This document shows, piece after piece, positions 1-9,824 of a stretch of DNA of 37,994 nucleotides. The notes under the pieces are model-generated. The model was given only the letters and a program-made list of their open reading frames with translations, had not been told where the DNA came from and searched no databases. The stretch is from Irineochytrium annulatum (taxonomy: Eukaryota > Chytridiomycota > Chytridiomycetes > Chytridiales > Chytridiaceae), in contig JADGJL010000064.1 in assembly GCA_027600665.1 (NCBI GenBank), forward strand, positions 11,709 to 49,702, given 5' to 3'. The translations under genes were made by a program, and so were the position numbers. Position 1 is the first letter of the stretch. Each line of letters starts with the position of its first letter.

Positions 1-499
1 GGGTTGTTGATGAGATGGTCATCAGAAGAGTTGCTCCCAGTTAAGTAGACGATGTGGAAATGTCGTGCGTGGCCGACTACCGCGCCTCGCACGATAGTTA
101 CGCGCCGGAGCCGCCGTGCCCACAGCCCGAAAACGCTGGCTTACACGCTATTGTATCGCCCTGGAAGCCTACACGCCCACCTACAATCACGAAGGCGATT
201 TGCTCGACCTTTGAGAGCTCGTGGAAGGGCTGGAACTACAAGTGTAACTAATCTGGCGACAGCACCGTTTCTACCAATACCACGGCAAGTGGGTCGAGAT
301 GGCGTGCGCACCCGGCACCCAGTGCAGTGTTAACCCGTGGCTGCAGTATCGCCAGAGCCCATGCGTGACGGCCGGCAGGGGCGAGTACAGGGGATACAGC
401 TACAGGAAGTACAGGGGATTGTGTTCGCGGTCTAGTGAGTTACTTCGAAACTTCTTTGTATGCCTATTTGCCAATTGTGTTCGTGCCTGTGTTCAGTAA
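1..499 (+). CDS. 3' part of a probable secreted Cys-rich (carbohydrate-binding-like) protein gene, partial
   Basis: The 5' end lies outside the window. One frame from about 51 gives a segment with VEMSC and a PPC motif. An intron at about 153-262 (donor GTATCG, CTAAT before a GACAG acceptor) would join it to a second segment containing HGKWVEMACAPGTQC. The two segments look like diverged copies of one Cys-rich unit ending in xPC. KWV-x-M-x-C-APGT-x-C patterns occur in fungal extracellular carbohydrate-binding modules; the CBM19-like assignment is my inference from memory. The end is unclear: TAG at 433-435 if a second intron at about 364-416 is used, otherwise TAA at 497-499. A plus-strand AATAAA at 570-575 fits a gene ending here and convergent with eIF3e. 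Exon borders are guesses. Confidence 0.3.
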
Positions 500-569
500 A
501 TCAGGTACTTTTGTGTTAGGCTTGTGGAAGTTACTTACAAACTGCATCGTTCCCCTTCTTGCCGTCTTA

Positions 570-575
570 AATAAA
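570..575 (+). terminator. AATAAA poly(A) signal candidate
   Basis: AATAAA hexamer on the plus strand, 70-135 nt after the two possible stop codons of the left-hand partial gene. The rest of 500-704 shows nothing I recognise and is probably the 3' UTRs of two convergent genes. Confidence 0.35.
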
Positions 576-704
576 CAGCAAGTTTTGCGATGGATACTGT
601 GGCGCCGTAAAAGAGCACTCCTCACATGCTCACGTCTTCCATTGAAGTCCAACGCTCCGTCAGCGAATGTCTCGCAAGTTGCATAGCGCAGCAATTTATT
701 ATCA

Positions 705-2442
705 TTAAACAGTGATCATGTCCTTGGGGCCTCGCCCTCCCCTGCCCCCGCGGCCTCTACCCCTACCCGAGCCCGACGCCCCAGACACATCCTTATTGCC
801 CGCCCTTCTATTGCTGAGCTCCACCTCCCGCTTCTCAATGTTTGATGAAAGAAGAGACGTCCGGAATGACAAAGCCCGCGTCCGCTCAATGACTTGCTGG
901 TAAATGGTCGTACTCTGGGTTCCCATAACAACGGTGTTCTGCAGACGAAGCAACCAAGTATTAGCGCACAGGGACGGATACGCTTGGCACATACGGTTTC
1001 GGCATCGATCTTCGCGTCCATGCGCGCATCCCTAATCAAGTTGACGATCCACTTCTCTCCCTCCACCTCGTCCAGGTTCAGCTTCTCCGACAAACCCTTG
1101 ATGTCGATGCATTGATGGATCCGGCAGTACGTCTCAAAGATAAACAGCCGCGCGTTCTCGATGAAGTCCGTCCGCGTCGCGACGAGAAAGAAATCGTTCG
1201 AAAGGATCGCGTCGCACTCCTGCAGCTTCTTCTGTGCCCCGTCGAAGTCGAAGTTGATATACAGGCACTCGATGAACTCCGTCACGGGGTCCTTGTAACT
1301 CACGGACTCCTGCTCGATGATCTTGATCAGGTCCTTCAGCACGGAGCGGCGGCGCTTGTTAATAATGACGGCGGTCGTCAAGTATCGCAGGATCCATGGG
1401 CACGCCGTCTGAATCGAGTTGATATAGTGCGGCTGGAAGAAGAGGTCGATGATGGCGTCCCGGCCCTTCGGATGGTTGAAGTATACAAAGAGAGACCAGT
1501 GAATAAGCCAGGTTCTCTGCTGAAGCTGGTGCGTGTTGGAGATTTGGAGTTTGTCAATTTGGTCCTTCAGCTTATTCAAGTCTTCCATAGCCGTCTCCCA
1601 ATTCTGAGTCAAAATCTCAGCCGCAAGCTTCCCCCACAACGCGTTCAGGTTCTGGTCGTAGTCTGTAGACTGCGAACAACGTTAGAAAGAGCCATGAAGC
1701 CGAAAAAAAAATAATAATAATAATAAAAAAACCAGGAGCCGGTGACGAAAAAAAGGAGACTCATTCTGAAGACTGAAGATTTGTGTACATATCATCAAAT
1801 GTCATAAAGACGTATAATCGTTGTCTCGAGGGCAAAAGGAAGGCGTGCGGAGGCAAAGAGGAATAAAACGTTACCAAAATTCGGAAGTGGTAAAGCATTT
1901 CCGCGGACCCGGAGTAGTTGCCCACGCTGTATTGCACCCGGGCGAACTCATACAAGGTCGACAACATCTCCGGCCGGTAGTTGTACTTCTCCTCCAAGAA
2001 CTGCACGTTCGCTAGCTTATCCTGCTTAAGCTGCTGAATGACTGCCGGGTCAGTGATGATGGCCATAATCGCGGACGAGTTCTCCTGAAGCTCCTCGTAC
2101 TTCCGCAGCACGCCGTTTCGCTTCTCCTCGTATCCTGCAATAGTAAGTCACACGCTTTTTTCACTGATCCAGTACCAGGCGAATTCGTTTCCGATTGATG
2201 CATCTGCTGGTATATCTGGTTGGCGAAGTCGATCATGTTCGTCTCGCTCAAAAGCTCAAACTTCGCGCTAACGAGGTCCTCTTTCCGGTAAATCTGCACA
2301 TGCGGTTAGCACGTCCCGCTTTGGCCTCCAAATTGCGTCATCTCGGGCGTACGTTCTTCAGGGACAGAAACTCGAGCAGCGGCAGGACCATATGCCGGTC
2401 CAAGTACTGGCCTATCCGCGGGGACAGGTCGAACTCAGCCAT
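705..2442 (-). CDS. EIF3E: Translation initiation factor eIF3 subunit e (INT6), PCI-domain protein
   Basis: Subunit e of the eIF3 scaffold that binds the 40S ribosome and recruits mRNA. Exons (5' to 3'): 2442-2353, 2293-2176, 2134-1875, 1669-995, 938-705; 458 residues. The start [18 protein letters not shown] is the family N-terminus. [20 protein letters not shown] and the later [14 protein letters not shown] and [12 protein letters not shown] segments are also typical, followed by the PCI domain in the C-terminal half. Introns are 59, 41, 205 and 56 nt; the 205-nt intron is the exception. The tail is unusual: after the PCI region it ends in a Gly/Arg (RGG) stretch before KDMITV, which I do not recall from other eIF3e proteins. 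Minus-strand AATAAA at 700-695 lies five bases past the stop. Identity is secure; length matches the family (about 440-450). Confidence 0.96.
1670..1874 (-). repeat. Long intron of eIF3e carrying a (TAA)n / poly-A tract
   Basis: This 205-nt intron separates ...HFRIL from [13 protein letters not shown]. On the plus strand 1704-1730 is an A-rich tract with five TAA units between A runs (on the transcript, a T-rich tract). It is the longest intron I resolved in the window, where most are 36-60 nt. Confidence 0.75.
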
Positions 2443-2686
2443 GATCCTGTCGAAGATCTGGAGAAAAAAACGCTTGGCTTTTTACCAATATGTACTATTT
2501 GACGCGTTTGGTGCAACTTCAATGTTTGCATGCTGGGACAATCGCGAAGGAGGACCGGACGACGCGTTAGCCGGTCAGGGTCAACCGTGCACATGGCCCG
2601 TGACGGCAAATCTCGCTCTCTCCTCGTCAACGCGCCAGTCCTCATCTTGTTTAAACAGGCAAATGAACGGGAAGACTTCTATTACA

Positions 2687-2692
2687 TTTATT
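2687..2692 (-). terminator. AATAAA poly(A) signal candidate for the porin gene
   Basis: The plus strand reads TTTATT, so the transcript has AATAAA 25-30 nt after the porin stop codon. The surrounding gap to eIF3e (2443-2716) holds the porin 3' UTR and the eIF3e upstream region. Confidence 0.4.
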
Positions 2693-2716
2693 GCAATGTG
2701 CAACAACAGTGTCATA

Positions 2717-3911
2717 TCAACCCTCAAACACCACGGAAAGGCCGACCTTGTGAACGTTCTCGTTCAAACGGTTCGCTGAAACAACGGCTCTAGTTAGCGC
2801 AACACTCCCAGCCTCAGAACACCATAAAATCCTTACTGTCAAAGCTGCCACCGAGCGAGAGCTTGATCCCCTTCCGAAGGACCTGGGTATAGCCGAGGCC
2901 GAGCTGGCCAATGTTGTTCATCTTCGCCTTCAGGAAGGCGTCCGAGTCAAGGACGTACTTGGTGCCGACCTCGATGGTGACCGGGGCGTCGCTTGCGCGG
3001 TTCCAGGTCGCCTTAGCGCCGGCCTCGACCTCCTTGTTGATTTTGTGAAAGTAGGACGCGGAAAAGGTCCCGAACTTGTTCAGGCTTTGAAGTTATCAGC
3101 ATACAAAAAGCAAAGACGTCGAAGTAGAAAACACCCACGCGTGGATCGAGACGGAGTATTCCGGGGCGATGTACCCGACCGCCGCGTTGTAGCGGGTGAT
3201 GCGGGCGTCAGAAACATCGTAGGCGACATCACCGCCGACGAGGAAGCCGTCCGACCTAATCCATGACATGTTAAGGCCGCTTGCCTAATTAAAATCCGTC
3301 CGAATTATACTAACCCGATAACAGCATCGCCATGAAGGGTCGGACCCTTGAACAGGTCAAGGCTCGACCGCGTGAAGATGTTGGCCTGTTTGAACTCGAA
3401 GCCAGCCTTCGCGTTCTTCTGGCTGCAATCAAACGTCAGAGCAATGATGATACAGAAACGCCTTCGTACCCTGATGCCGGAAGGAGGGACGCGGTAAGGT
3501 CGAGCTTGAGGCCCTTCGCGATCTGGTCAACAATCTCGACCTGCGCGCCGAGAACGTTGCTCGTGTTCCAGTGCTCAGTGACGGTAAGACCTGCGAAGAA
3601 CGCCGCCACATCATCAGCCAAAACACGCTCACTCGAATCCGAATGCATGCAAAAGCGAACCCACCGCGCGCCTTGTCCGTGTACTTGGTCTTCAGCTCGC
3701 TGTTGATGTGGCCGGACTTGTTGTCCTTGTTGCCGGCGACCGTGAATTTCTGCCAAGGGAAGTCAGCTCATGCAAATGATCCTTCAGGTTCGCCTACAAT
3801 GCCATTGGCGGTGGTCGTGTTCACTTCGAGCTTGGCCGATCCGACGGGGAAGTCCTTCCCAAGGAGGTCATGGACAGGCTTGCCGATATCCGCGAACGAT
3901 GGAGGGAGCAT
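2717..3911 (-). CDS. POR1: Mitochondrial outer-membrane porin (VDAC)
   Basis: Voltage-dependent anion channel, a beta barrel passing ATP/ADP and other metabolites across the outer mitochondrial membrane. Exons: 3911-3798, 3749-3665, 3590-3470, 3422-3315, 3255-3139, 3084-2837, 2775-2717, giving exactly 283 residues, the classic VDAC length. The N-terminal helix begins MLPPSFADIGKPVHDLLGKD. Strand segments include LTVTEHWNTSNVL, the AKGLKLDL motif, GFLVGGDVAYDVSDARITRY and the closing HKVGLSVVFEG. Six introns of 47-74 nt. The last intron hides the C-terminus: reading through it gives an early stop after SKDFMVF. It lies head to tail with eIF3e and SRP14 on the same strand; 128 bp separate its start from the SRP14 stop. 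Confidence 0.96.
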
Positions 3912-4039
3912 GATGGTGGGATGGAATGGAAAATCGAAAACGGGATGTCAGAGTTTGGGGCAGGATCACGCGTTCCTGATGCGGAGTGGAAGCCTTGAGC
4001 TACACGGGCCACTACGAAAAGTGGGGGAACCGTACGCGT

Positions 4040-4509
4040 TTATGCCGCCTTCTTAGGTTTCTTAAATACCCCCGACCCCTTCGACACTACCAAATTTTTG
4101 TCCCCCTTCCCCGCCTTTGCTTTCTTATCCTTCTTCCTCAGGTTATCCATGTGCAACCGCAGCACATTCCCGCACGCTGTCTGAAATCGCTCCGTGTCCT
4201 TCGCTTCGATGAGGGTTGAAATTTTCGACTTCCCGCAGACCGACCGCACAATGCAAGGGTACTCCGCCGTGCTTGGGTCCGGTTGTGCATCGCCCAGCCC
4301 GACCCTTTCAGCCTTTGTCTTGAACGAGTCTGTTCGCATGTGAGAGTCAGCAAGCGAATTGGCTGTTATCCTTACGTCGCTTGTATGTGATATAAACGGT
4401 TCCTTGCTCTTTCGAGTTCTCAAACTGAGTCGAAAGTTCGGCGAGGAACTAAGAATGATCAATACATCGTGTGGTGGGCATCCCCTACTTTCTCTCTTGA
4501 AAGCAACAT
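4040..4509 (-). CDS. SRP14: Signal recognition particle subunit SRP14
   Basis: Subunit of the Alu domain of the signal recognition particle, which arrests elongation while ribosomes are delivered to the ER. Exons: 4509-4489, 4448-4376, 4329-4040; 127 residues. The spliced start MLLSREKFLAELSTQFE followed by GTVYITYK is the SRP14 beta-alpha fold. Later ...IVRSVCGKSKISTLIEAKDTERF and NVLRLHMDNLRKKDKKAK match the family C-terminus, with a Lys-rich tail. The first exon is only 21 nt and its intron 40 nt, so the start is invisible in a plain reading-frame scan. Its ATG lies 195 bp from the chosen makorin ATG, which is divergent. Confidence 0.92.
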
Positions 4510-4704
4510 CGTCGTCGATCAGCAGATGTGTATGCGCTGTCGAAAATGCCGCTGGGCTGTCAATTCATCAAAGATTCATTAGCCTCGCTTGTGCAAGCGC
4601 AGCACGGGCATCAGGGCCCGCCACAGTCGACCGGAGTCAGAGACAGACTGCGCTCAGTACTTGCTGGCGTCTTCAAGGCGACATCTACTCTCAGCGAACC
4701 CCCG

Positions 4705-6113
4705 ATGGCGGCACCCTGTCGATTTTACTCTATTGGGACTTGCACGAAGGGGAGCGCATGCAAATTTGCCCACGACCGCGGTAACAAGGACTTGGTTTGC
4801 TCCTTTTACCTGCAAGGTGCTGCCCTTTGAAAATAAGCCGTGCACGCAGTCCTTCTGATGGTTTGGTTATGGAAGGCAATTGCAAGTTCGGGAACTACTG
4901 CGCGTTGCCGCATCGGCGCCTGAAGGAGAAGGAGTCCGCATCCGCACCGCCAATCGTAGTTCCACCAGGAAAGCCCTTCAGCGTTAACCGCCCCTCCGCG
5001 CCACCTGTGAAGTCACGCACCGTTCCCGTCCCCGCCCCCATCCCTCTCGACTACGACGTGTTTGACCCGACGCTGCCGCCAATTGATGATGACCTCGCTC
5101 GCGTCAATGGCCCTCATGGGTGGCCGTCCGATTACGCGCCCGAGGATTTGCTCCCCGGCCCCTCGGAGACCTCTCCCTCTCATTCGGAGGCTGTGACCCT
5201 GCAGCAGGAATACCCGTACAAGCCGTACTCCGCTGTGGCGAAGACCAACCTGTCGGATTCGGAGGCGCAGAGCGGTGAGACCGTTTACTCGAACGCTCCG
5301 GTTGTTTCCTCGCTTCCATCGTTCTTGCCCGTCGACACCGTGCTGTGTCCATTCGCTTTGCATGGCCTGTGTAGGTTCGGGGAGCAGTGCAGGTGTGAGA
5401 TAACTGCGACACTGTTTCAGAAAACGTGCTCATATTGTAGAACAGATACGTCCATGGGTTGCAATGTCCTGTGTGCCGGAAGTTTTGTCTGCATCCCAAC
5501 TGGGCCGTGGAGGAAGTGAATGAGCACGTCTTGAATTGCTCCAAGTCGACCGCTGAGAGCGCGGCAACGACGCAGCGAGACTCCGAGAGTTCGTCGATGG
5601 AGTGCGTCGTGTGCATGGAACGGGTGTACTCAAAGCGAGACCCTCGGTTTGGATTGCTTGGTAAGTCGCTTCGCGGAAATGGAAATGCTGATTTTGCCGC
5701 AGACTGCGAACACTGCATGTGTTTAGGGTGCGCTCGGCAGTGGAGACAGAATGAGAGGATGGAGAACTCCAAGGTACATATTTTCGCTATCGAGTAAGCT
5801 ATTTTAGCTGATCTTTCGAAAAAAGGCATGTCCAATCTGCCGACAGCAAACTTTCATCGTCATCCCCTCCGCAGTGTGGATCGTCGATCCGCAAGCGAAG
5901 GCCGCGGCATTGGAGGCGTATAAGAGGAGGCTGTCGACGATAGACTGCAAACATTACTCTTTCGGAGACGTCACTTGCCCGTTCGGCTCGTCGTGCCTGT
6001 ATCGGCATCGGTTGCGGGACGGTACGATCCGCGAGGAGGCGCGCCTCAGGATCTTACAGGGAGACGACGAAGTGCGGGTGATGGGGAGTGTGCATCTTTC
6101 CGAGTTCTTATGA
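4705..6113 (+). CDS. MKRN: Makorin-type C3H zinc-finger RING E3 ubiquitin ligase
   Basis: RNA-binding E3 ubiquitin ligase. Exons: 4705-4816, 4876-5392, 5446-5660, 5703-5773, 5826-6113; 400 residues. Visible domains are two C3H fingers (C5-X7-C13-X5-C19-X3-H23 and C32/C40/C46/H50), a Pro/Ser-rich linker, a third C3H finger (about 195-213), the makorin Cys-His stretch YVHGLQCPVCRKFCLHPN, a C3HC4 RING (about 263-310, CVVCMERV to CPICRQQ) and a fourth C3H finger (about 346-366, CX9CX5CX3H). That order is diagnostic. I start at MAAPCRFYSIGTC because the first finger normally sits at the N-terminus. An in-frame ATG at 4528 would add 59 residues but leaves only 18 bp to the divergent SRP14 start. 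AATAAA follows at 6126-6131. Confidence 0.94.
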
Positions 6114-6125
6114 CGTCGGTCGTCT

Positions 6126-6131
6126 AATAAA
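6126..6131 (+). terminator. AATAAA poly(A) signal candidate for makorin
   Basis: AATAAA 12 nt after the makorin stop. Only 120 bp separate that stop from the ESF1 start, so the makorin terminator and ESF1 promoter share this strip. Confidence 0.45.
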
Positions 6132-6233
6132 AAAACAAATTTAATGGTCTGTTAACTCTTTCCTAATCGAAGTTTCCTTCCACACGACTTGTCAACTTCG
6201 ATTTTTCCCGTCTTTTTATCAGGGTATTGGGAG

Positions 6234-8692
6234 ATGGACGGCGAGGATGCTCGATTTGAGAAGCTCAAGCGGGACCCTCGCTTCCTGCGGCCCAAGAAGA
6301 AGGAGACGAAGATTGTGATCGACAAGCGTTTCCACGATGTCTTTAAGTCGAGGGAGTTTGGGAACGCCAGTAAGCCGAATTGGACGGTCTGTCGTGGTGA
6401 AGCTGACGTGTTCCGTTCTGCAGCACAGGATCGCTATGGGCGCAAGACGAAGCAGTCGAAGGGCTCGGACCTGAAGCGGTTCTACCGCGTGGACGATGAG
6501 GAGCTCGGTGATGACGTGGCGCCGGAGCGGGAGAAGAGGCGACGGGTGGACGAGGAGGCGAGCGACGAGGGTGAAGGGAGTGAGGGGGATGTGCATTTGT
6601 CTGAAGACGAGGAGGGAGGCGCAGGGGAGGGTTACCGGTTGATTCGTGGTGAGGAGCTCATGGAGTCGTCTGACGAGGAGGAAGAGGAGGAGGTCGACGA
6701 TGTTGAGAATGACGTGGATGACGGCATTTGGAGAGACGAGTCGGAGACGGTGGGTGCTCCTTGAACTTGTTGGCCCGTAGTTGAGCTGATAATATGCCTA
6801 TACATAGGTGGAGAAAGGCCCTCCCGCAAGGCGATTTGCTGCGGTGAACATGGATTGGGACAACATAAAGGTGGTCGAATCGCTGAATGTCCCGGTAGCT
6901 AATGGTTTTAATAGGCTGCAGACCTGTGGAAGGCGTTCGAAGGATTCAAGCCGAAGGACGGGCACCTTGTGAAAGTGTCCATAATAACGTCCAACTTTGG
7001 AAAAGAGCGATTAGAAAAGGTTTACACATTGCGACTTTACTTCATGCTCACAAAGGTCAGGAAGAGCGTGAAGGCCCACCGACAGAAATATTCAAAGCCA
7101 AAGACGCCAACGGCGAAAAACCTTTGTTCGAGACTGGCGACAGCACCGATTTTGACGAGGACGCGCTTCGGAAATACCAACTGGAGAGGCTGAAATACTA
7201 CTATGCGATCATCGAATGCGACAGCGTAGCAACGGCGCAGGCGATAGTTGAGGCTTGTGACAACGCGGAGTTCGAACGGAGCGCCATCCTTTTTGACCTG
7301 CGATACGTTCCGGACGACATGGACTTTGAGAACGACGTGCGGTAAGCCCACTTCAGGCTACATCAAAGGTTCCTCATTATGTATGTAGGGAGGTCATAAC
7401 CGAAAGTCCAGCAATTTACGTCCCTGCTGACTTCATTACAACGGTCTGTTCTAACTTTGAAACTTTCTTTTTAAAAATGCTCCAGGCGTTACAACACTCA
7501 AATGTCAAGTTAACTTGGGATGAGGATGATCCGGAACGCGTCCGAATGACCAAACGGAAGTTTACGAAGCAGGAAGTCGCGGATATGGACTTTAAATCTT
7601 ACTTGGCTTCCGACTCCGGGGAGTCCGACTCGGACGACGACGAGAAGGCTCGCCGGTACAAAGCATTGTTGTTGGGAGGCGCGGCAAATGATGTCGACTT
7701 GGAGCCGAAGAAGTCGCAAGGAAAGACTAAAGGCGACGACGACGACGATATTGATATGGAGATTACCTTTACACCTGGTCTAAGCGAAGCTGTGGAAGAA
7801 AAAATAGCTCAGAAAAAGGTTAGCTTTTGACATGTGCACCGTCGGTGCTGACATTTTGTTAGGTCAGTCACGAGGAGACTGTTTTTGAAGCACAACTCCG
7901 AAAGAGGAAGGAGAAGTATCGTGCGAAGAAGGCGGAGAAAAGGATGAAGGACAGTGAAGGTTTGAAGTTTTTCACGTTGCCGTTTCATTAACCACTTTTT
8001 AAAGAAAACGACGATTTTTTCGACTCCAGTACGAAAGGTAGCACAGCCTGTGGTAATTGTGGCTGACAATGTTTAGCTGAGGGAAAAAAGAAAACGAGGC
8101 GCGAGCTTGCCAATGAAACCGAAAAGGCGAAGGCTGAGCTCGATTTAATGATGATGGATGAAAACAATACACAAACCCGTCATTTTGACATGAAGGGTAT
8201 GGCGGACTGCCTTTGTATCTTCCGTACTAAAACACTTTTAGATGTATTGAAGGCGGAGAAAAACAAGCTGAAGAAAAAGAGGAAGGTGATCGTAGCGAAC
8301 ACGCAGGACGGGTTCGACCTTGACGTTACGGACTCGCGTTTCTCCGAGGCTCTCACATCCCACCAATTCGCCATTGATCCGACCAACCCTAAGTAAGCCC
8401 TTTCACCTTTTTTGTTCAACCTTTCTACGCCTCTTATAACCGCTTGCAGTTACAAGAAAACATCCGCCATGAATAAGCTAATGGACGAGCGGCGTATGAT
8501 CTCCGCGACGGCGCAGCTGCAGCAAATTAAGAAGGCGGCGGAGGGGCAACACCCTCCGGTTAAGAGCAACCCGTTGAAGGACTTGGTGGAATCTGTAAGC
8601 ATATGCTTTTTTCACTGTTGTACTCATTAGCGATATAGGTGAAACGGAAGAGTGCGAACGTGAAGGCTGGCTCGCAAGGAAAGCGCCGATAA
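6234..8692 (+). CDS. ESF1: ESF1-like nucleolar pre-rRNA processing protein
   Basis: Nucleolar protein of the small-subunit processome, needed for early 18S rRNA cleavages. Exons: 6234-6369, 6424-6749, 6808-6870, 6915-7019, 7061-7341, 7389-7443, 7486-7818, 7863-7959, 8005-8037, 8077-8196, 8242-8392, 8450-8594, 8639-8692; 632 residues. Landmarks: DARFEKLKRDPRF at the start, long Asp/Glu-rich acidic tracts, the conserved ARRFAAVNMDWDNIKAADLW core, LRKYQLERLKYYYAIIECDS, and the C-terminal NUC153-like DSRFSEALTSHQFAIDPTNP. Twelve introns of 39-58 nt; one internal exon is 33 nt. The first intron (6370-6423, 54 nt) has no in-frame stop, so it can be mistaken for coding sequence; its GTAAGC donor, GCTGAC branch and TGCAG acceptor show it is spliced. 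Confidence 0.94.
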
Positions 8693-9507
8693 ATAGGTCG
8701 TTATCTTTTATGGCGTTGACTCACTCAGAGCAACGATTCGAAAGCAATTTGGATCGTGCCCTCATTAGAAGGACAGTAATAAAGCTTTGCACTCCGACCG
8801 AGGCTATATTCAGCACATGATTTTAAGACTAGAAGCATGGTTTTATTTACGGCAACGCATGACATCGCAACAGCTGACAAGAAGATGATACAGTTGCGAA
8901 TAACATCAAATTTTGGAAGGTTCAAACAGCATTTCATCACCGCTCACCAACGTCTTCGAGCTTGTCACACCTCCACACCTCTTTCCAAGTCAATATGAGT
9001 TGATTTGGTGTTCACTGTTATAGGGAAGGTGCTCACACATGGCGATACAATGCTGCATGTTCATATGGACCATGGCTCAAGTCATAGTCTTAACAACGCT
9101 GCCTTATTGATCAGCACGTGACCCTTATCGTTCTTCGTGTTGCGTATGAATTGCTTTGGGGGTGAGGGAAGTATTTTTGGCCCCTTCATTGAAATTTCGT
9201 TCACTGCTCTCGTTGCTTACTCGCGCAACGGTACTCGCTGGCTCCGTTTAAACACCAGTACATCAGCCAGTCCTTATTGGCTTCTTTGACCTACGCAGTG
9301 GATAGGAAAAGGCGAAAGAAGCAGGACTTAACAAAAACTCTTGTTTATTAATCGCAAACTCGAGAAAGACCGAATTTACGTCATCCATTAACAGGCATGT
9401 GAGGTATAACTTCAACGCAGGCTGTCGATGCCGACAACGAGGCTAAGAAGTCCATTTCGGCGTTCGCGGTCCCCCTTTTTTTTTTTTTTTCTTTCCAACA
9501 TAACCGT
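8693..9507. other. Gap between ESF1 and bL33m, no gene recognised
   Basis: AATAAA at 8778-8783 (+) probably ends ESF1, and AATAAA on the minus strand at 9349-9344 could end bL33m (about 160 nt of 3' UTR). A T run lies at about 9476-9490. A minus-strand ATG frame at 9189-9082 (35 codons plus stop) has an ordinary-looking composition, but I recognise nothing in it. I found no tRNA-like B box, mobile element or longer frame. Confidence 0.5.
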
Positions 9508-9769
9508 CTACTTCTTGCCCTCCTGAAAGAGAACGTGCTGGTTCACTATGCGCACAGCGTTAGTGATCATGCTACAGCTTTTTACACTTTGCCCTACCAA
9601 TAGGGTCGTACTTCATCAAGGCGAGCTTAGGCAACGTTCGCCGTCTTGATGTGGTGTAAAAAAATCCCGTGCCCGCCGCGCTTATAAGGCGAACGATTAT
9701 ACGCCTGCATTCCGGTTATTTAACGAGCCAGTGTAACGACGCCTACTTCGCTTTCGCTTTCCCAGCCAT
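9508..9769 (-). CDS. MRPL33: Mitochondrial large-subunit ribosomal protein bL33m
   Basis: A 55-residue protein of the mitochondrial 54S/39S subunit, in three exons too short to stand out alone: 9769-9747, 9704-9598, 9545-9508. Spliced start [20 protein letters not shown]. The core [24 protein letters not shown] and end [12 protein letters not shown] follow the bL33 pattern (xKLxLxKYDPxxxxHVLFxE). Exon lengths 23+107+38 = 168 nt, in frame to TAG. Introns are 42 nt (9705-9746, GTAGGC...TGCAG) and 52 nt (9546-9597, GTAGGG, CACTAACG branch, CATAG). It is nuclear-encoded, like bL33m in other fungi. The ATG is 55 bp from the divergent BCAS2 ATG, so the two probably share a promoter. Confidence 0.88.
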
Positions 9770-9824
9770 GATGGAGCTTCAACCGATTTGACAGCAAACG
9801 GCTTGAGCATCTTGACTGGCCACA
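9770..9824. promoter_or_regulatory. 55-bp divergent start-to-start interval between bL33m and BCAS2
   Basis: Only 55 bp lie between two outward-facing start codons, so both core promoters and both 5' UTRs must overlap each other or the coding exons. I see no obvious TATA box. The bidirectional promoter is inferred from spacing alone. Confidence 0.4.

Noticed and set aside
2837..2911. Early C-terminus of porin (SKDFMVF then stop)
   Set aside because: Splicing the 61-nt intron gives the standard VDAC end HKVGLSVVFEG and exactly 283 residues.
5104..5835. 243-codon minus-strand frame opposite makorin
   Set aside because: It lies antisense to makorin exons whose zinc fingers and RING fix the true frame; its own product resembles nothing.
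8725..8940. 71-codon minus-strand frame after ESF1
   Set aside because: No recognisable motif and it lies across the ESF1 3' UTR; no splice partners found.
9082..9189. Minus-strand frame starting MKGPKILPSPPKQF
   Set aside because: Only 35 codons, no family recognised and no convincing splice sites; kept as a note in the gap entry.
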